A stretch of DNA of 64,000 bases, from contig JANJXV010000004.1 of assembly GCA_024803745.1 (NCBI GenBank), positions 40,616,358 through 40,680,357 of the forward strand, in the 5' to 3' direction. Below, piece after piece: positions 1-63,689 of the stretch (positions within the stretch are counted from its first letter, which is position 1; each line of letters starts with the position of its first letter). The notes under the pieces are model-generated. The model did no database searches. It was not told the DNA's origin and saw nothing but the letters and a program-made list of their open reading frames with translations. The translations under genes and the position numbers were made by a program. The stretch comes from Megascapheus bottae. Lineage: Eukaryota; Chordata; Mammalia; Rodentia; Geomyidae.

Positions 1-248
1 CAGTCTTGTCTTGTTCTGAACGCTGCCAGATTCATGAATTATTCTCAAAGCAAGTGTTAATTTTTTTCTAAAATTCTAAACGTGTATGGACTACATGAAG
101 AGAGATATCAAGTGATTTTTACCTTCCAAAAAGTTTGAAAAGAAAATTTCAAATGAAGCAGGCCCCTTAAATCCCAAGTTATTTTAGACAAAGAGACACA
201 TCCTTATTAACTGTGAACTACTACTTCTAAGGTTGCAACAGGCAGAGA

Positions 249-466
249 TTTTTTCTTTTTCCTTTTTGTCAGTCCTAGGGCTTGAACTTGGGGCCTGGGT
301 GCTGTCCCTGAGCTCTTTGGCTCAAGGCAAGCACTACTACATAGAGCCATGATGCTACTTCCAGTTTTCTGTAGTTAGCTGTTCGGGCTGTCTTTGAACT
401 GTGATCCTCAGATCTCAACCTCCTGAGTACCTAAGGATTATGGGCATGAGCCACTGGTGCCTGGCT
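249..466 (-). mobile_element. SINE-B
   Basis: Antisense T-rich tail, ID-like unit, then GATTATGGGCATGAGCCACTGG of the B1 head. Full length. Confidence 0.8.
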
Positions 467-579
467 GTTTTCCATCTTCTTTTACTCTGCTTATTCTTTT
501 TCTCCCCTCTTATAGTAAATATTACCTTTGCAGTTAGTTAAAAAAATTCAAGTTAACACAATTCTAAAGCTGAAATTTT

Positions 580-815
580 AGCCGTGCAAGGAGACTCATG
601 CCTGTAATCCTAGCTACTCAGAAGGCTGAGATCTGAGAATCACAGTTCAAAGCCAGACTCGGCACAAAAGTCTGTAAGACTCTTATCTCCAATTAACCCC
701 CAGAAAACTAGAAGTAGCCCCATGACTCACGGGGTAGGGCAGTAACCTTGAGCTGAAGAGCTCAGGAACAGTGCCCAGACTCAGAGTTCAAGTCCCCTAA
801 CTGAAAAAAAAAAAT
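580..815 (+). mobile_element. SINE-B
   Basis: CATGCCTGTAATCCTAGC head, then an ID-like tail ending in AACTGAAAAAAAAA. Full length. Confidence 0.8.
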
Positions 816-1182
816 TGAGATCTTAAATTTCTCTAATCATTTAGATGACCTAATGTAGGCTATTTTCATTAAATTCTAGAATTAAAAATTGTGCTGGGAC
901 AATAATGAGAAGATTCGTTTCTGTTGTAGTGGAGGGGCACATTGATGGAAATGGCAGGAAGAAAGTGCTAGAATGGATAACAATGACCTGCATGTTGATG
1001 GAGGTTTTAAATATACATGAGACCATTTGCCAAAGCTCACGGAATGTACTACAACGGTACCTTTTATTGCATGTAAATTTCACAAAACCCCCCACAAAAG
1101 CACTGTATTCAGGGTAGTTATATGCATATCATACTAATTAGAGGAAGTCTATCTTGAAACATGTATTTAATAAAGTGAATTA

Positions 1183-1362
1183 GGGGCCAGGAGTATGACC
1201 TAGTGGTAGAGTGCTTACCTAGCACGCAGGAAGCCCTGGATTTGAGTCTTTGGTACCACATACACAGAAAAAGCTGGAATTAGTGCTGTGCCTTTAAAAA
1301 GCCCAAGGACAGTGCCTAGGCCCTGAGTTCAAGCCCTAGGACTAGCAAAAACAACAAAAATA
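1183..1362 (+). mobile_element. SINE-A
   Basis: GACCTAGTGGTAGAGTGC head; ends GACTAGCAAAAACAAC. The middle unit is shortened. Confidence 0.8.
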
Positions 1363-1384
1363 AGGTGAATTAGACCAGTGCCAT

Positions 1385-1950
1385 CTAATCTTTAATAAGT
1401 AAGCCAAAATCATAAGATGGAAGAAAGTCTCTTCAACAAATGATGCTGGCAGAATTGAGTATACAGGGGCAGAATCAATTCCAAATGGATCAAAGACATC
1501 AGTGTAAGATCAGATGCCCTGAAGATATTATAAGAAGTCTTAGAAAAACACTAGGGCTCCTTGGTACAGGTCAAAACTTCCTAAAAGACCTAGAAACAAC
1601 AAGTCAAAGAAAGGCTAGATAAATGGGATTGCATCAAACTGAAGAATTTCTGCCTGGCAAAGCATGTAGTTAGTAAGATAAATAGCAAGATGAATAGAAA
1701 GTCCACAGAATGGGAGAAGATTTTTACTAGTTATTCCATCAGACAAGGGTTTCATATCTAAAATATACTTAGGTACTATGTTGGAAATGAACTTTACAAC
1801 TTGGGGAGTCAGGGGGACCGAGAAGGGAAAAACTGGGAGAAAATTAGGGGGGGTAACACTGTTCAAAAAATGTACAAATTATCTGACTTATGTAACTGTA
1901 ACCCCCCTGTACATCATTTTACAATAAAATTTGAATAAAAAATAAGTTGA
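1385..1950 (+). mobile_element. L1 ORF2 C-terminal fragment joined to L1 3'UTR
   Basis: Starts with ORF2-like text (AACAAATGATGCTGGCAGAA, ATGGATCAAAGACATCAGTG, GGGATTGCATCAAACTGAAG). The 3'UTR follows directly from about 1,770, ending in TGTAACTGTAACCCCCCTGT, ACAATAAAATT and an A-rich tail. The last several hundred bases of ORF2 are missing, so this copy has an internal deletion. Confidence 0.8.
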
Positions 1951-1959
1951 TGAGGAGAG

Positions 1960-2876
1960 GTAAGAGATGCACAGTAAAGCAAATATTGTAAAAACTTAGT
2001 GTTAGAATGTAGGTCATGGATGTTGGGTGTTGGTTACCTCATATTTAGAATTTTTAAATAAAATATGAGGAAATGAGGAACACACTACAAAGATTCTATT
2101 ATCTCCAAAAGTTTGAATGCCAAAACAGCATCTTCCTTAATTGCCTCTTTTTCCTGTTAGGTATTTCCATCGGTTTTAGAGTTCATCTTCAACTCCAGCA
2201 AATTACTCCAGCTTTTCCTTTTTTATTACTGGTAACTCCATTCATCTAGTTGTGAACATTTCCCAGGAAAAGAGTAATTATTCTTTCCCTTCCTTTTCTT
2301 CTAACCCAGCTTTACATTCTTCTATTTTCACTGTATAGTGACACACCACTTGCATCATAGTACCATCTTAATTATACATCAAACAGCACCCTAAGACAAC
2401 AGTGTACATGTAATTTAAAAAGATATGACATTACAAGTTGTCTGTTGAATAGTTCTAACAGAATACTGCATTGGAATATAATGTTAGCCTCCAAACTCTG
2501 AATGCCATTCTTACTTCCTCTTTATATGGTGATGACTTGAAATCAACTTTGATTAATTTAGATGGATACACTGTATCACAAAATACAAAGGCAAGCATTT
2601 TATACTCTGGTTGATCTCCCTAAACAATATCCCTGTTAAATGAACTATGATAAAATCATTATTTTGGCAGCTATTGCCACCAATCTACCATATTATTTGT
2701 TTATCAACAGGTCTATTTATGACATATACCTTGGAAGATTCCAAGATAATTACTTTATTCCATGGAATAAAATTGCCATAGTTAAGGTATGTTAACTTCT
2801 TTTTCCTGATAGATGTACCAGTGGGTTGTTGATAGCCTCTACTTAAAATGTTTAAGTCAGTGCAGCTAAGAACTTT
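1960..2876. other. Intergenic, no gene seen
   Basis: AT-rich sequence without a recognisable repeat or open frame, downstream of QRSL1. Confidence 0.6.
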
Positions 2877-3075
2877 TTATTTTTTTTTTTGCCAGTCCTG
2901 AGGTTTGAACTCAGGGCCTGGGCACTGTCCTTGAGCTTTCTCAAGGCTAGAACTCTACCACTTGAGCCACAGCATCATTATCAACTTTTTTTTGTATATG
3001 TGGTACCAAGGACTTGAACCCAAGGCTTTGTGCATGCTAGGCAAGCACTCTACCACTAAGCCATGCCCCTGGCCA
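2877..3075 (-). mobile_element. SINE-A
   Basis: T-run, TTTTTGCCAGTCCTGAGG, then TGCTAGGCAAGCACTCTACC near the right end. Confidence 0.8.
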
Positions 3076-3175
3076 GATACAGAAATTTGTAGTCTTATTT
3101 ATCTGTCTATATGTTGGAATGCAACTAATTTTAATGAGGTAAATTTGGGCTCTGTCAAAACTTATTCACAAACCA

Positions 3176-3389
3176 AGAACCTAGGCTACTTAGAAGGATG
3201 AAATCTGAGGATCCTGAGTTGAAGCCAGCTGGGGTAGGGAAGTCTGAGAGATTCTTTTCTCCGGTTAATTATCAAAAAAGCTGCAAGCTCAAATGGTAGA
3301 GCATGAGCTTTGAGTGAAAAAGCTAAGGAGCAATGACTGGGCCCTGAGTTCAAACCCCAGTACTATCACAAAAGAATAAAAAAACAAAA
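3176..3389 (+). mobile_element. SINE-B, degenerate
   Basis: GAAATCTGAGGATCCTGAG head remnant, ID-like tail with TCAAATGGTAGAGCATGAGC. The 5' end is lost. Confidence 0.65.
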
Positions 3390-3423
3390 CCAAATTTTAT
3401 TCACAAAACTGTGGGTGGTCTTT

Positions 3424-3628
3424 AGGGCCAGGAGTTTGGCCTAGTGGTAGAGTGCTTGCTTAGCATGCACAAAGACCCAGGTTTGATTCCTTGGTACCAC
3501 ATACATAGAAAAAGCTGGAAGTGGTGCTGAGGCTCAAGTGGTAGAGCTCTAGCCTTGAGAAAGCCCAAGGACAGTGCTCAGGCCCTGAGCTCAAGCCCCA
3601 GGACTGGCAAAACAAACAAAAAAAAGGA
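3424..3628 (+). mobile_element. SINE-A
   Basis: TTTGGCCTAGTGGTAGAGTG head, GAAGTGGTGCTGAGGCTCAA middle, ends GGACTGGCAAAAC. Confidence 0.85.
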
Positions 3629-3725
3629 AATAAAGAAATGTACTTGTTATTTGATTTATGTAACTGTAACCCCTCTGTACACCACCTTTATAATGGAAAT
3701 AAAAATTTAAGGCTCCTTCTGTGAA
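3629..3725 (+). mobile_element. L1 3' end, short
   Basis: TGTAACTGTAACCCCTCTGT, ACACCACC, AATAAAAATTT, then poly-A. It directly follows the tail of a SINE-A. Confidence 0.7.
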
Positions 3726-3726
3726 A

Positions 3727-3925
3727 AAAATTTTTTTTTTTGCTGGTAATAGAGGGTAAACTCAGGGCTCAGGCAAGCATTTCTACCACTTGAACCACAT
3801 TCCCAATACTTTTCATTTTTGTTTTTCACATTGGATCTTTTTGTTAAGATTGGCCTCAGACCTTAGTTCTCCTACCTGTACCTCCCAGGTAGCTACAATT
3901 ATAGGCATGAGTCACTAACTAGCCT
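3727..3925 (-). mobile_element. SINE-B, degenerate
   Basis: T-run, CTACCACTTGAACCAC, then GTAGCTACAATTATAGGCATGAG. Missing the middle. Confidence 0.6.
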
Positions 3926-3979
3926 CTTTTCATATATATTTACTTAATGCCTGCTTTGTCAGGTATTATACTAGATGCT

Positions 3980-4150
3980 TTCAGTGTACTATTAATGTAT
4001 GAAACAGACACCCTTATTTTAGAAATTAGGATACTGAAGCTCAAACAAGTTGCATAGCTTATAAATGGCAATAAACTGGTTTCAAGGGGAGGTTGGTTTG
4101 CTTTTTAAATCTGGTGGCTTTGCCCTACTAGGTAATTCTCCACTATATCA
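3980..4150 (+). mobile_element. MIR fragment
   Basis: ACTGAAGCTCAAACAAGTTG, then ATAGCTTATAAATGGC matches the MIR order (GAAACTGAGGCTCAGAGAGG, then CACAGCTAGTAAGTGGC). Confidence 0.6.
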
Positions 4151-4329
4151 CACACTACAGAGCCTTTGACATAAATGGAAGTTAACCCCTTCACAAATAA
4201 TTGTGTCTTTAACCTTATTTATAGTTTAACAGTGGCTTCACTTATATTCTCAACCTTCCTAAACAAAAAGAAAAACAGCAACAAAGAAAAAACACCTCAT
4301 TTCCATTGCCTGTAGTTTATTTGTTATTT

Positions 4330-4440
4330 ATTTTTGTCAGTGATGGGGCTTGAATTCAGGGCCTGGGTGCTGTCCCTGAGCTTTTCACTCAAGGCTAGTG
4401 CTCTACCACTTGAGCTACATACAGTTCCTGTTTCTGGTTT
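4330..4440 (-). mobile_element. SINE-B tail fragment
   Basis: TTTTTGTCAGTGATGGGGC to CTACCACTTGAGCTAC; only the ID-like tail remains. Confidence 0.65.
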
Positions 4441-6616
4441 TTAGTGTAATAATGTATTTGTAAACTGACTAAAATCCTTTTGGATTCATACCCCATTCAG
4501 GTATAAAGAAAAAGGAAACAAAAAGTTCCTCTAAAGCTCTCTAGTAGTTACTTTCCCTTAATGTTGGCTGAGTCTTCTCAGGTTTCTTTTCTGGTATACA
4601 CACTACTTATGTTATGAAAGAGCGGAGGACTTTTCTATTTTAGACTGCCTCTGTTGCTTGTAAACAGTGAATAAACTCCATCATATGCTTCCAACAGCAT
4701 ACATTTAGTCTTTGTATGGATAATCACATGTCTGAAGAAAGGGGGCTGGCTAATGATCGAATGTTCATAACAAAAGCTAATTTAAACATGGCATCGTTTG
4801 TCCCCTTGCTTGGAGGGAGCACACAGCTTGGAGATCTACTAATTGCTATCCTGGGTACATTTCACTACTATCTTCAGTCTGCTCTTAAAATGCCAAAGGT
4901 ACTTGTTCCCATTAGGAAGTACAGGTTATCTCCTACTAGAAATCAATCTTCGTCATTTTTGGAAGCTGTTCTGTACATGCTGCCTTTTTCTAGATGGCCC
5001 AAGTTCATTGTCATAATACAGGACCTGATGTTAGAGAGCCATTCAGAGGGAACATTCTGCTTTGGTTTCAAGTGAATTTCTTGGTAACAGTAAGTGTGAG
5101 CTAGCACGGAACACTGGATTGCTTCTTGCTCCTTTGCAAGAGGCACCCACCTGGGGTTATCATTTAGAGTTGCATCACGTTTCTTTTTATACTACCATGC
5201 TTCTACTGTTGATTCAGACCATTTCTCCTTTCTCTGTATGGCATGGTTTGGTTTTGACCTGATCAAAACACTTATCTTACACTTGTAGCCACTTCGCTGC
5301 TTAGAAGTAACTCTTGACAATTTCAGGGATCAATTCTCTAAGTCACAGACAACATCTGTGACTTGAATTCTCAAAGACTTGGCAAATGAAACGCACTAGG
5401 TTTGGAGTAAAGGTGGAGAGGAGCAACACTACATAGCATCCTTCCATGTCAGTTGACTATTAATAATGGGGGAACAGTACATGTTGAATCTCTGTTTCCA
5501 GAATCAAGTAATTAGTGCATCCAGTTGAGACATGGGAACAGGTGTATACTTGAAAAAAAAATTCAAACTGATACATGTTATAAAAAAAAAAAGGCTCAGC
5601 AAGAATTCTTTTTTGCCTGCTTTTAATATTTTCTGGTTGCCTGAATCTTTAGGTAACTGAAGTAAGGAGATCAGGTCTAAGTAAAAGGCTTTACTAATAG
5701 AGAACATCGTTTCGGTTACAAATGTGTTTGAGTTGGTAAGTTCTAGTCCGCATTTGATTTGTTTTGGCTTAATTTAACATCTTTGTTAGATTTGAGTGTC
5801 CACTGGTTTTTGAAATTTATGTTCACATCTGATTTGCTTTCTACCTTTTCATTTCATGCACCTTGTGTGGTTTTGGGGTATCTAAGCAGTGTTGGTTCTA
5901 TTCTGGGCAGTAGGGCTTTGTGGAGTGCCCCTGCCATCTGCTAGTGCTCCAATAAAGACTCCAATCTGCCTTTTAAGGAGTGGCTGCTCTGTTCTCATGC
6001 CTAGATCTACCACACAATAGTGTGAAATCCCAATGCAGGTAGAAGGCCAAATAGAATCCAAGTTTCCTATTAATCCTAGGGATTCAGGGTTGCAGGAATA
6101 TTAGTGATCTTGACACACAAAGCTTCTGTTTGAGCATCTGGGGGTGGGCAGATCCCAGTGAAGAAGCAAAACTAGTAATAAAAGAAATGGGAAGCTTAAG
6201 TTCTTCTGGTAAAACATTCTAGTGGTTCAGTTTCATTATATTTTCATGTACCGTGTATTTACAAAAGATTTTCTTTCTGACTAATCAAAGTGATTTGACG
6301 ATAGAATAATTTAGCTTCCTACTGACACTGGTTAATCATCTGTATGTGCCAAGCTAGAATGCCTGATGAGCATGAGGTGAAAAGTGCCCTAGTAAAGACA
6401 AAAGGAATCCATAATGACACCTCACTGGAGTTAAAAGGGCAGGATTTCCAGGAAAGACGGCCAAATACTAACATTACTACGTCTTTGACTTCAGGGCCCA
6501 AATAGAGAACATTTATGAAAGATGTCACAAAGAGGTACCTCAAGGAAGATAGCAACTGGGAAAGGGAGGGTCTTATCTCTTTGATTTCTTTATGAAATTA
6601 TCAGATATCCTAGTTT
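4441..6616. other. Unassigned intergenic block
   Basis: The longest repeat-poor stretch downstream of QRSL1. A 119-codon frame at 4,716-5,075 has no recognised domain, biased content or neighbours to support it. An A-run lies at 5,581-5,592. At 5,947-5,960 CTCCAATAAAGACTCC looks like a polyadenylation region, possibly of an old LTR. I cannot name it. Confidence 0.5.
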
Positions 6617-6872
6617 CTTTTTTTTCCTTTTTGGTACCAGTACTGGGACTTGAACTCAAGGCCTTGTGTTCTCCCATGGTTTATTCCCTCAAAAGTGGTG
6701 CTCCACCACTTGAATCACACCTTTTTGGGTGATTAGCTTTCTGTAGCTTTTTGCTGATGAGCTGGAGATTAGTATTTTGGATATATCTGCCTGAGCGGGC
6801 TCAAACTGTGATCCTCAGACCTCAACCTCTGAACTAGCAAGGACTACAGGTGTGAGCCACTGGGCCCACAAT
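6617..6872 (-). mobile_element. SINE-B
   Basis: GGTACCAGTACTGGGACTTG tail, GATCCTCAGACCTCAACCTC, GGACTACAGGTGTGAGCCAC. Confidence 0.75.
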
Positions 6873-7610
6873 CTGCAAGTTTTGTCAATTGCTTGTTACT
6901 TACACATTGTGCATCTAAGACAAAATCATAATGTAATGTAATCTCTTCAGTGGTAAGAATGCTTCTCATCTGTAATTGGTAAAAAAGAGAATGAACTCAG
7001 TGTTAACACTGTAACTTTAACTGTAAAGAAGAAAGAAAACAAGTTAGATCATTTTAGCTGTATTTTTAGAGAGCTAAAAGGTATCTGCTCCCAGGGCTCC
7101 TCCCCAGAGAGGGGAATCCAGATCTTGCAGATCCTGGGTCCTGGCAGAGTACTGCCTCCCATGATTGGAGCTTCTCTCGAAAGACTGCACTATGCTAGGC
7201 TGTTCTGTGCGTCTTTGAATGTTTTCCGCGGTATCCTCTACCATACCGGAAGTGCCCTTCCAGGCTACAGGTTATCTCTGGAGGTACAATTATTGCTTTT
7301 GTTAGTGCTCTCATTATAAATATATAGAGATTTTGACATTTGTTCCCCAAGCTTACTGTAAGTTCTGTTCTCTTAAAAGACATGTTATAAACTGTGTTCA
7401 GTTTGTTAGGTACATGTATTTTATATCATAGAAGAAATCCTGTCCATTGCACTTGGATGTTTACCAGGCAGGAAAAATCATTATAATTAATTAACTACAT
7501 CACAGGAATTATAAAAAGTGACTCTGAGGAATGACTATATTGACAATGATCCTAATTACAAGAATTAGGCGTGGTTGTAGGACTAGACTACAGAATCTTC
7601 AAAAGCAATT
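6873..7610. other. QRSL1 downstream flank
   Basis: Unique sequence. 7,085-7,290 is less AT-rich and contains ACCGGAAGTG (7,245-7,254), an ETS/GABP consensus outside any SINE. No coding sequence. Confidence 0.5.
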
Positions 7611-7616
7611 TTTATT
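7611..7616 (-). terminator. QRSL1: Candidate QRSL1 polyadenylation signal
   Basis: AATAAA on the minus strand about 18 bases after the stop codon. It is the only canonical hexamer I saw in the 700 bases downstream of the stop. So short a 3'UTR would be unusual, and a non-canonical downstream signal is possible. Confidence 0.3.
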
Positions 7617-7634
7617 TTCATGATCCATTTATCA

Positions 7635-34197
<26,563 letters not shown>

Positions 34198-34288
34198 AGT
34201 CGCTGTGTTCAGCTTGTCCCTAGTCACTAGGGCCAGGTGACCGGAGGGAAAAAGAGGTCAGGAGCAACCGGCGGTGTTACATGGGCGC

Positions 34289-34300
34289 AGCCATCTTGGA
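34289..34300 (-). promoter_or_regulatory. YY1-type site
   Basis: GCAGCCATCTTGG on the plus strand is the reverse of the YY1 core CAAGATGGC. It lies about 95 bases upstream of the QRSL1 ATG. YY1 sites of this form are often near the start of TATA-less genes for mitochondrial proteins. Confidence 0.6.
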
Positions 34301-34333
34301 TCGTCACGCAGCGCTTCAACACCGAGCCTTCCG

Positions 34334-34379
34334 ATTGGTCCATTCACAGCCCGAGGAAATGATCCGAGCACATGATTGG
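34334..34379. promoter_or_regulatory. Paired inverted CCAAT (NF-Y) boxes
   Basis: ATTGG cores at 34,334-34,338 (CCGATTGGTC) and 34,375-34,379 (CATGATTGGC), 41 bases apart, about four helical turns. Such spacing is typical of cooperating NF-Y sites in housekeeping promoters. An additional ATTGG occurs near 34,625. Confidence 0.6.
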
Positions 34380-34797
34380 CTCGCGCTCCAAAGCTTTCGC
34401 GGGAGGCACCGGAGAGGAGACTGGCAAGGAGACGCGGGGCTGGGGTCGCGGCGGGAGCCGGGGAGCCTTGGATTCCGCGTTGCTTTCGGGGTCGCCAGCG
34501 CTGTTTAGTAGTCCCGCCGTGGGGACCAGACTCGGAGCCGGGCGTTTCACGCATGCTCGTTTATTGTAGGGGTGGCGGTGTGTCAGGGAGGGAGGAGAAT
34601 GGACAGAATCCTGATGGGATGTTAATTGGCCCCGTTCTCCTGCCAAGTGCGGAATCATAATTCCGCATACTTTCGTTAGTTGTCTCATCAGGTTCCTATT
34701 CATGTTTGAATGCTCAGTTTTTGAAAACTGTGTAGTGTGTGTGGGGTGAAAATTTGAGTGCACTTCCTCGGAGAACCCAGTTCCACCACTGTTTGCA

Positions 34798-61771
<26,974 letters not shown>

Positions 61772-61792
61772 GTATGTATTAGAATAACACTC

Positions 61793-62140
61793 CTGCTGGG
61801 CACATTGGCTTGTGCCTTTTCTTTCTCTTAGTTATATGGGAGGCTGAGATTAGGAAGATTGTAGTTCAAGGCCAGTATGGATCAAAAGCTGTCGAAAACC
61901 TCATAGATACCAAGGAAAAGCTGGCTGTGGCAGTCTGTGGTCTGTGATCCTAGCTACTATGGAAATGTAAATGAAATGATTCTAGTTCAGGCTGGCCTAG
62001 AAATAATAAATGTGAGACTTTCTCTAAAAAGAACTAAAATAGCAACAAAGTCTGGTGGCTTGACTCAAGAGGCAGAGCACTTATACAGTAAATGCTTGTC
62101 TAGTGAGTTTGAGCCCCAGTACTGTTACCAAAGAAGAAAA
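61793..62140 (+). mobile_element. B1-type dimer plus ID-like unit, RTN4IP1 intron 6
   Basis: CTGCTGGGCACATTGGCTTG and a second head CTGTGATCCTAGCTACTATG, then CTCAAGAGGCAGAGCACTTA and TTTGAGCCCCAGTACTG. Confidence 0.65.
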
Positions 62141-62264
62141 TAGCAAGAACTAGCAATGCTCCCATTTGAAGTACACACAAGGGCAGTTGATAATGTAGGT
62201 GTCAGGTGGTTTGATGGCTTTTCAATTATGTTGAAAGGAGATCTTTGAAAAGTATCTGAAAATA

Positions 62265-62380
62265 TAAGAGTACAAGGGAAGGAGTGACATTATCAAGAAA
62301 GAAATGCACTCTCTACCTGACTTAATGTAACTATAACCCCTCTGTTCATCACCTTCATAATAACAATAAAAATTTTCAAA
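62265..62380 (+). mobile_element. L1 3' end, short
   Basis: Ends TGTAACTATAACCCCTCTGT, TCATCACC, ACAATAAAAATTT, as in the other young-style L1 tails here. Confidence 0.7.
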
Positions 62381-62469
62381 AGGAAACAGTCTGAAAATAT
62401 GCCTTCGAGTTAAGGTACATTAACATACTATGGTATTTACTGAAGAAGCTACTTTATCTGATCTTTTTC

Positions 62470-62678
62470 TAATTTTATTTTTCCTCTGGTCCTGGGGCTT
62501 GATCTTAGGACCTAGGGGCTTGTCCCCCTTAGCTTTTTTGCTGTATCAATTGAGCCATAGCTTTACTTCTGCTGCTGGCTTTTTGGTAGTTAGTTGGAAT
62601 AACTAGACTTTCCTGTGAAGGCTGGCTTTCAACTGTGATCCTTACATCTCAGCCCCAGGAAGCTAGGATTACAGGTTC
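62470..62678 (-). mobile_element. SINE-B, diverged
   Basis: GGTCCTGGGGCTTGATCTTA to AAGCTAGGATTACAGG. Confidence 0.7.
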
Positions 62679-63125
62679 AACTTCTTTTGCTTATTTTTAA
62701 GATAACTTTATTAACATGTATTGCTGGTTTGTAAAGATCTGCAGGTAAAATTGGAAGTGCTGCTTCTCTGGTGTATGTCACACAGGAGGAGTAGAGTAGT
62801 TCTTAAAACCATGTGATTGACGCCAAACACAGCTCCAGTGTTTTGGAGTTATAAGAACCTAAGAGAAGCAATGTAAGGGTAAATGCTAGAGAGAGAGAGA
62901 GAGAGCACCCCATGTCCTCAGTGTGTCTGAATGCTCACTAGGCTGTGGTTTGGCCTGAAGCAGTGGAGAGGGGCAGATTTTCTTAAGCTCTGTTGCTCCA
63001 GACCATGATTCCTTTATTAATCTGATTTTCATTGGCATGACAGAACCCAAACCAAGAGACTGTTTTACTGGTGTGATTTCAAAGATCTTCCTTTAAAAAA
63101 ATATATTTTAATTAAAAAAATTGTT
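62679..63125. other. RTN4IP1 intron 6, unassigned
   Basis: Unique-looking sequence with a short (GA)n at 62,890-62,906. No exon 7 homology (FDFILDNVGG) was found up to 64,000. Confidence 0.55.
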
Positions 63126-63450
63126 TGGCCAGGCACCGGTGGCTCATGCCTATAAAAACCTAGCTACTCAGCCCAGCGTGGTGGCTCACACCTGTAATCC
63201 TAGCTACTCAGGAGGCTGAGATCTGAGGATCAAGGTTCAAAACCAGCCTGGGCACAAAAGGACCTGAGATTCTTATCTCCAGTTAACCTCTAGAAAATGG
63301 GAAATGGGGCTTAGCTCAAGGGTAGGGCCAGTAGCCTTGAGCGGAAGAGCATGGGGACAATGCCCAGGCCCAGGGGTAGGGTGGTAGCCTTGAGTTGTAG
63401 AGCTCAGGGACAGCACCCAGGCCAAATTCAAGCCCCATGGCCCCCCACCT
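63126..63450 (+). mobile_element. Head fragment plus SINE-B with doubled tail
   Basis: GGCCAGGCACCGGTGGCTCA (fragment to 63,171), then GCGTGGTGGCTCACACCTGT. The tail GGGTAGGG-TAGCCTTGAG is duplicated at 63,320 and 63,372. Confidence 0.75.
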
Positions 63451-63459
63451 CCACACACA

Positions 63460-63670
63460 AAACTCTAGCTACTCAGGAGGCTGAGAGATCTGAGGATCAT
63501 GGTTCAAAACCAGCTCAGGCACGTAAGTCTGTGAGACTCTTACCTACAATTACCCACCAGCAAACCCAAAGTGGTGCCATGGCTCAAGTGATAGAGCCTT
63601 GAGCTGAAGAGTTCAGGGACAGCGCCCAGGCCCAGAGTTCAAGCCCCACCACTGGCAAAAACAAATATTT
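63460..63670 (+). mobile_element. SINE-B, head-truncated
   Basis: CTAGCTACTCAGGAGGCTGA to CCACCACTGGCAAAAAC. Confidence 0.8.
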
Positions 63671-63689
63671 TTTCAAAACCCACTTATTC

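Larger units (their letters stand above)
34198..34797. promoter_or_regulatory. Bidirectional QRSL1/RTN4IP1 promoter
   Basis: 600 bases separate the divergent start codons. Composition changes sharply to GC- and CpG-rich at about 33,880-34,560, against the AT-rich surroundings. No TATA box was seen. Recognisable sites: a YY1-type GCCATCTTGG around 34,290-34,300; two inverted CCAAT boxes, each with core ATTGG, at 34,334-34,338 and 34,375-34,379, both in the same orientation and 41 bases apart; and an NRF1-like ACGCATGC near 34,550. This fits the TATA-less CpG promoters common to divergent nuclear genes for mitochondrial proteins. Transcription start sites cannot be read from sequence. Confidence 0.85.

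Noticed and set aside
4716..5075. 119-codon ORF as a new gene
   Set aside because: No recognised domain, no splice partners, no promoter signal, and overlapping frames on the other strand; chance length for 64 kb.
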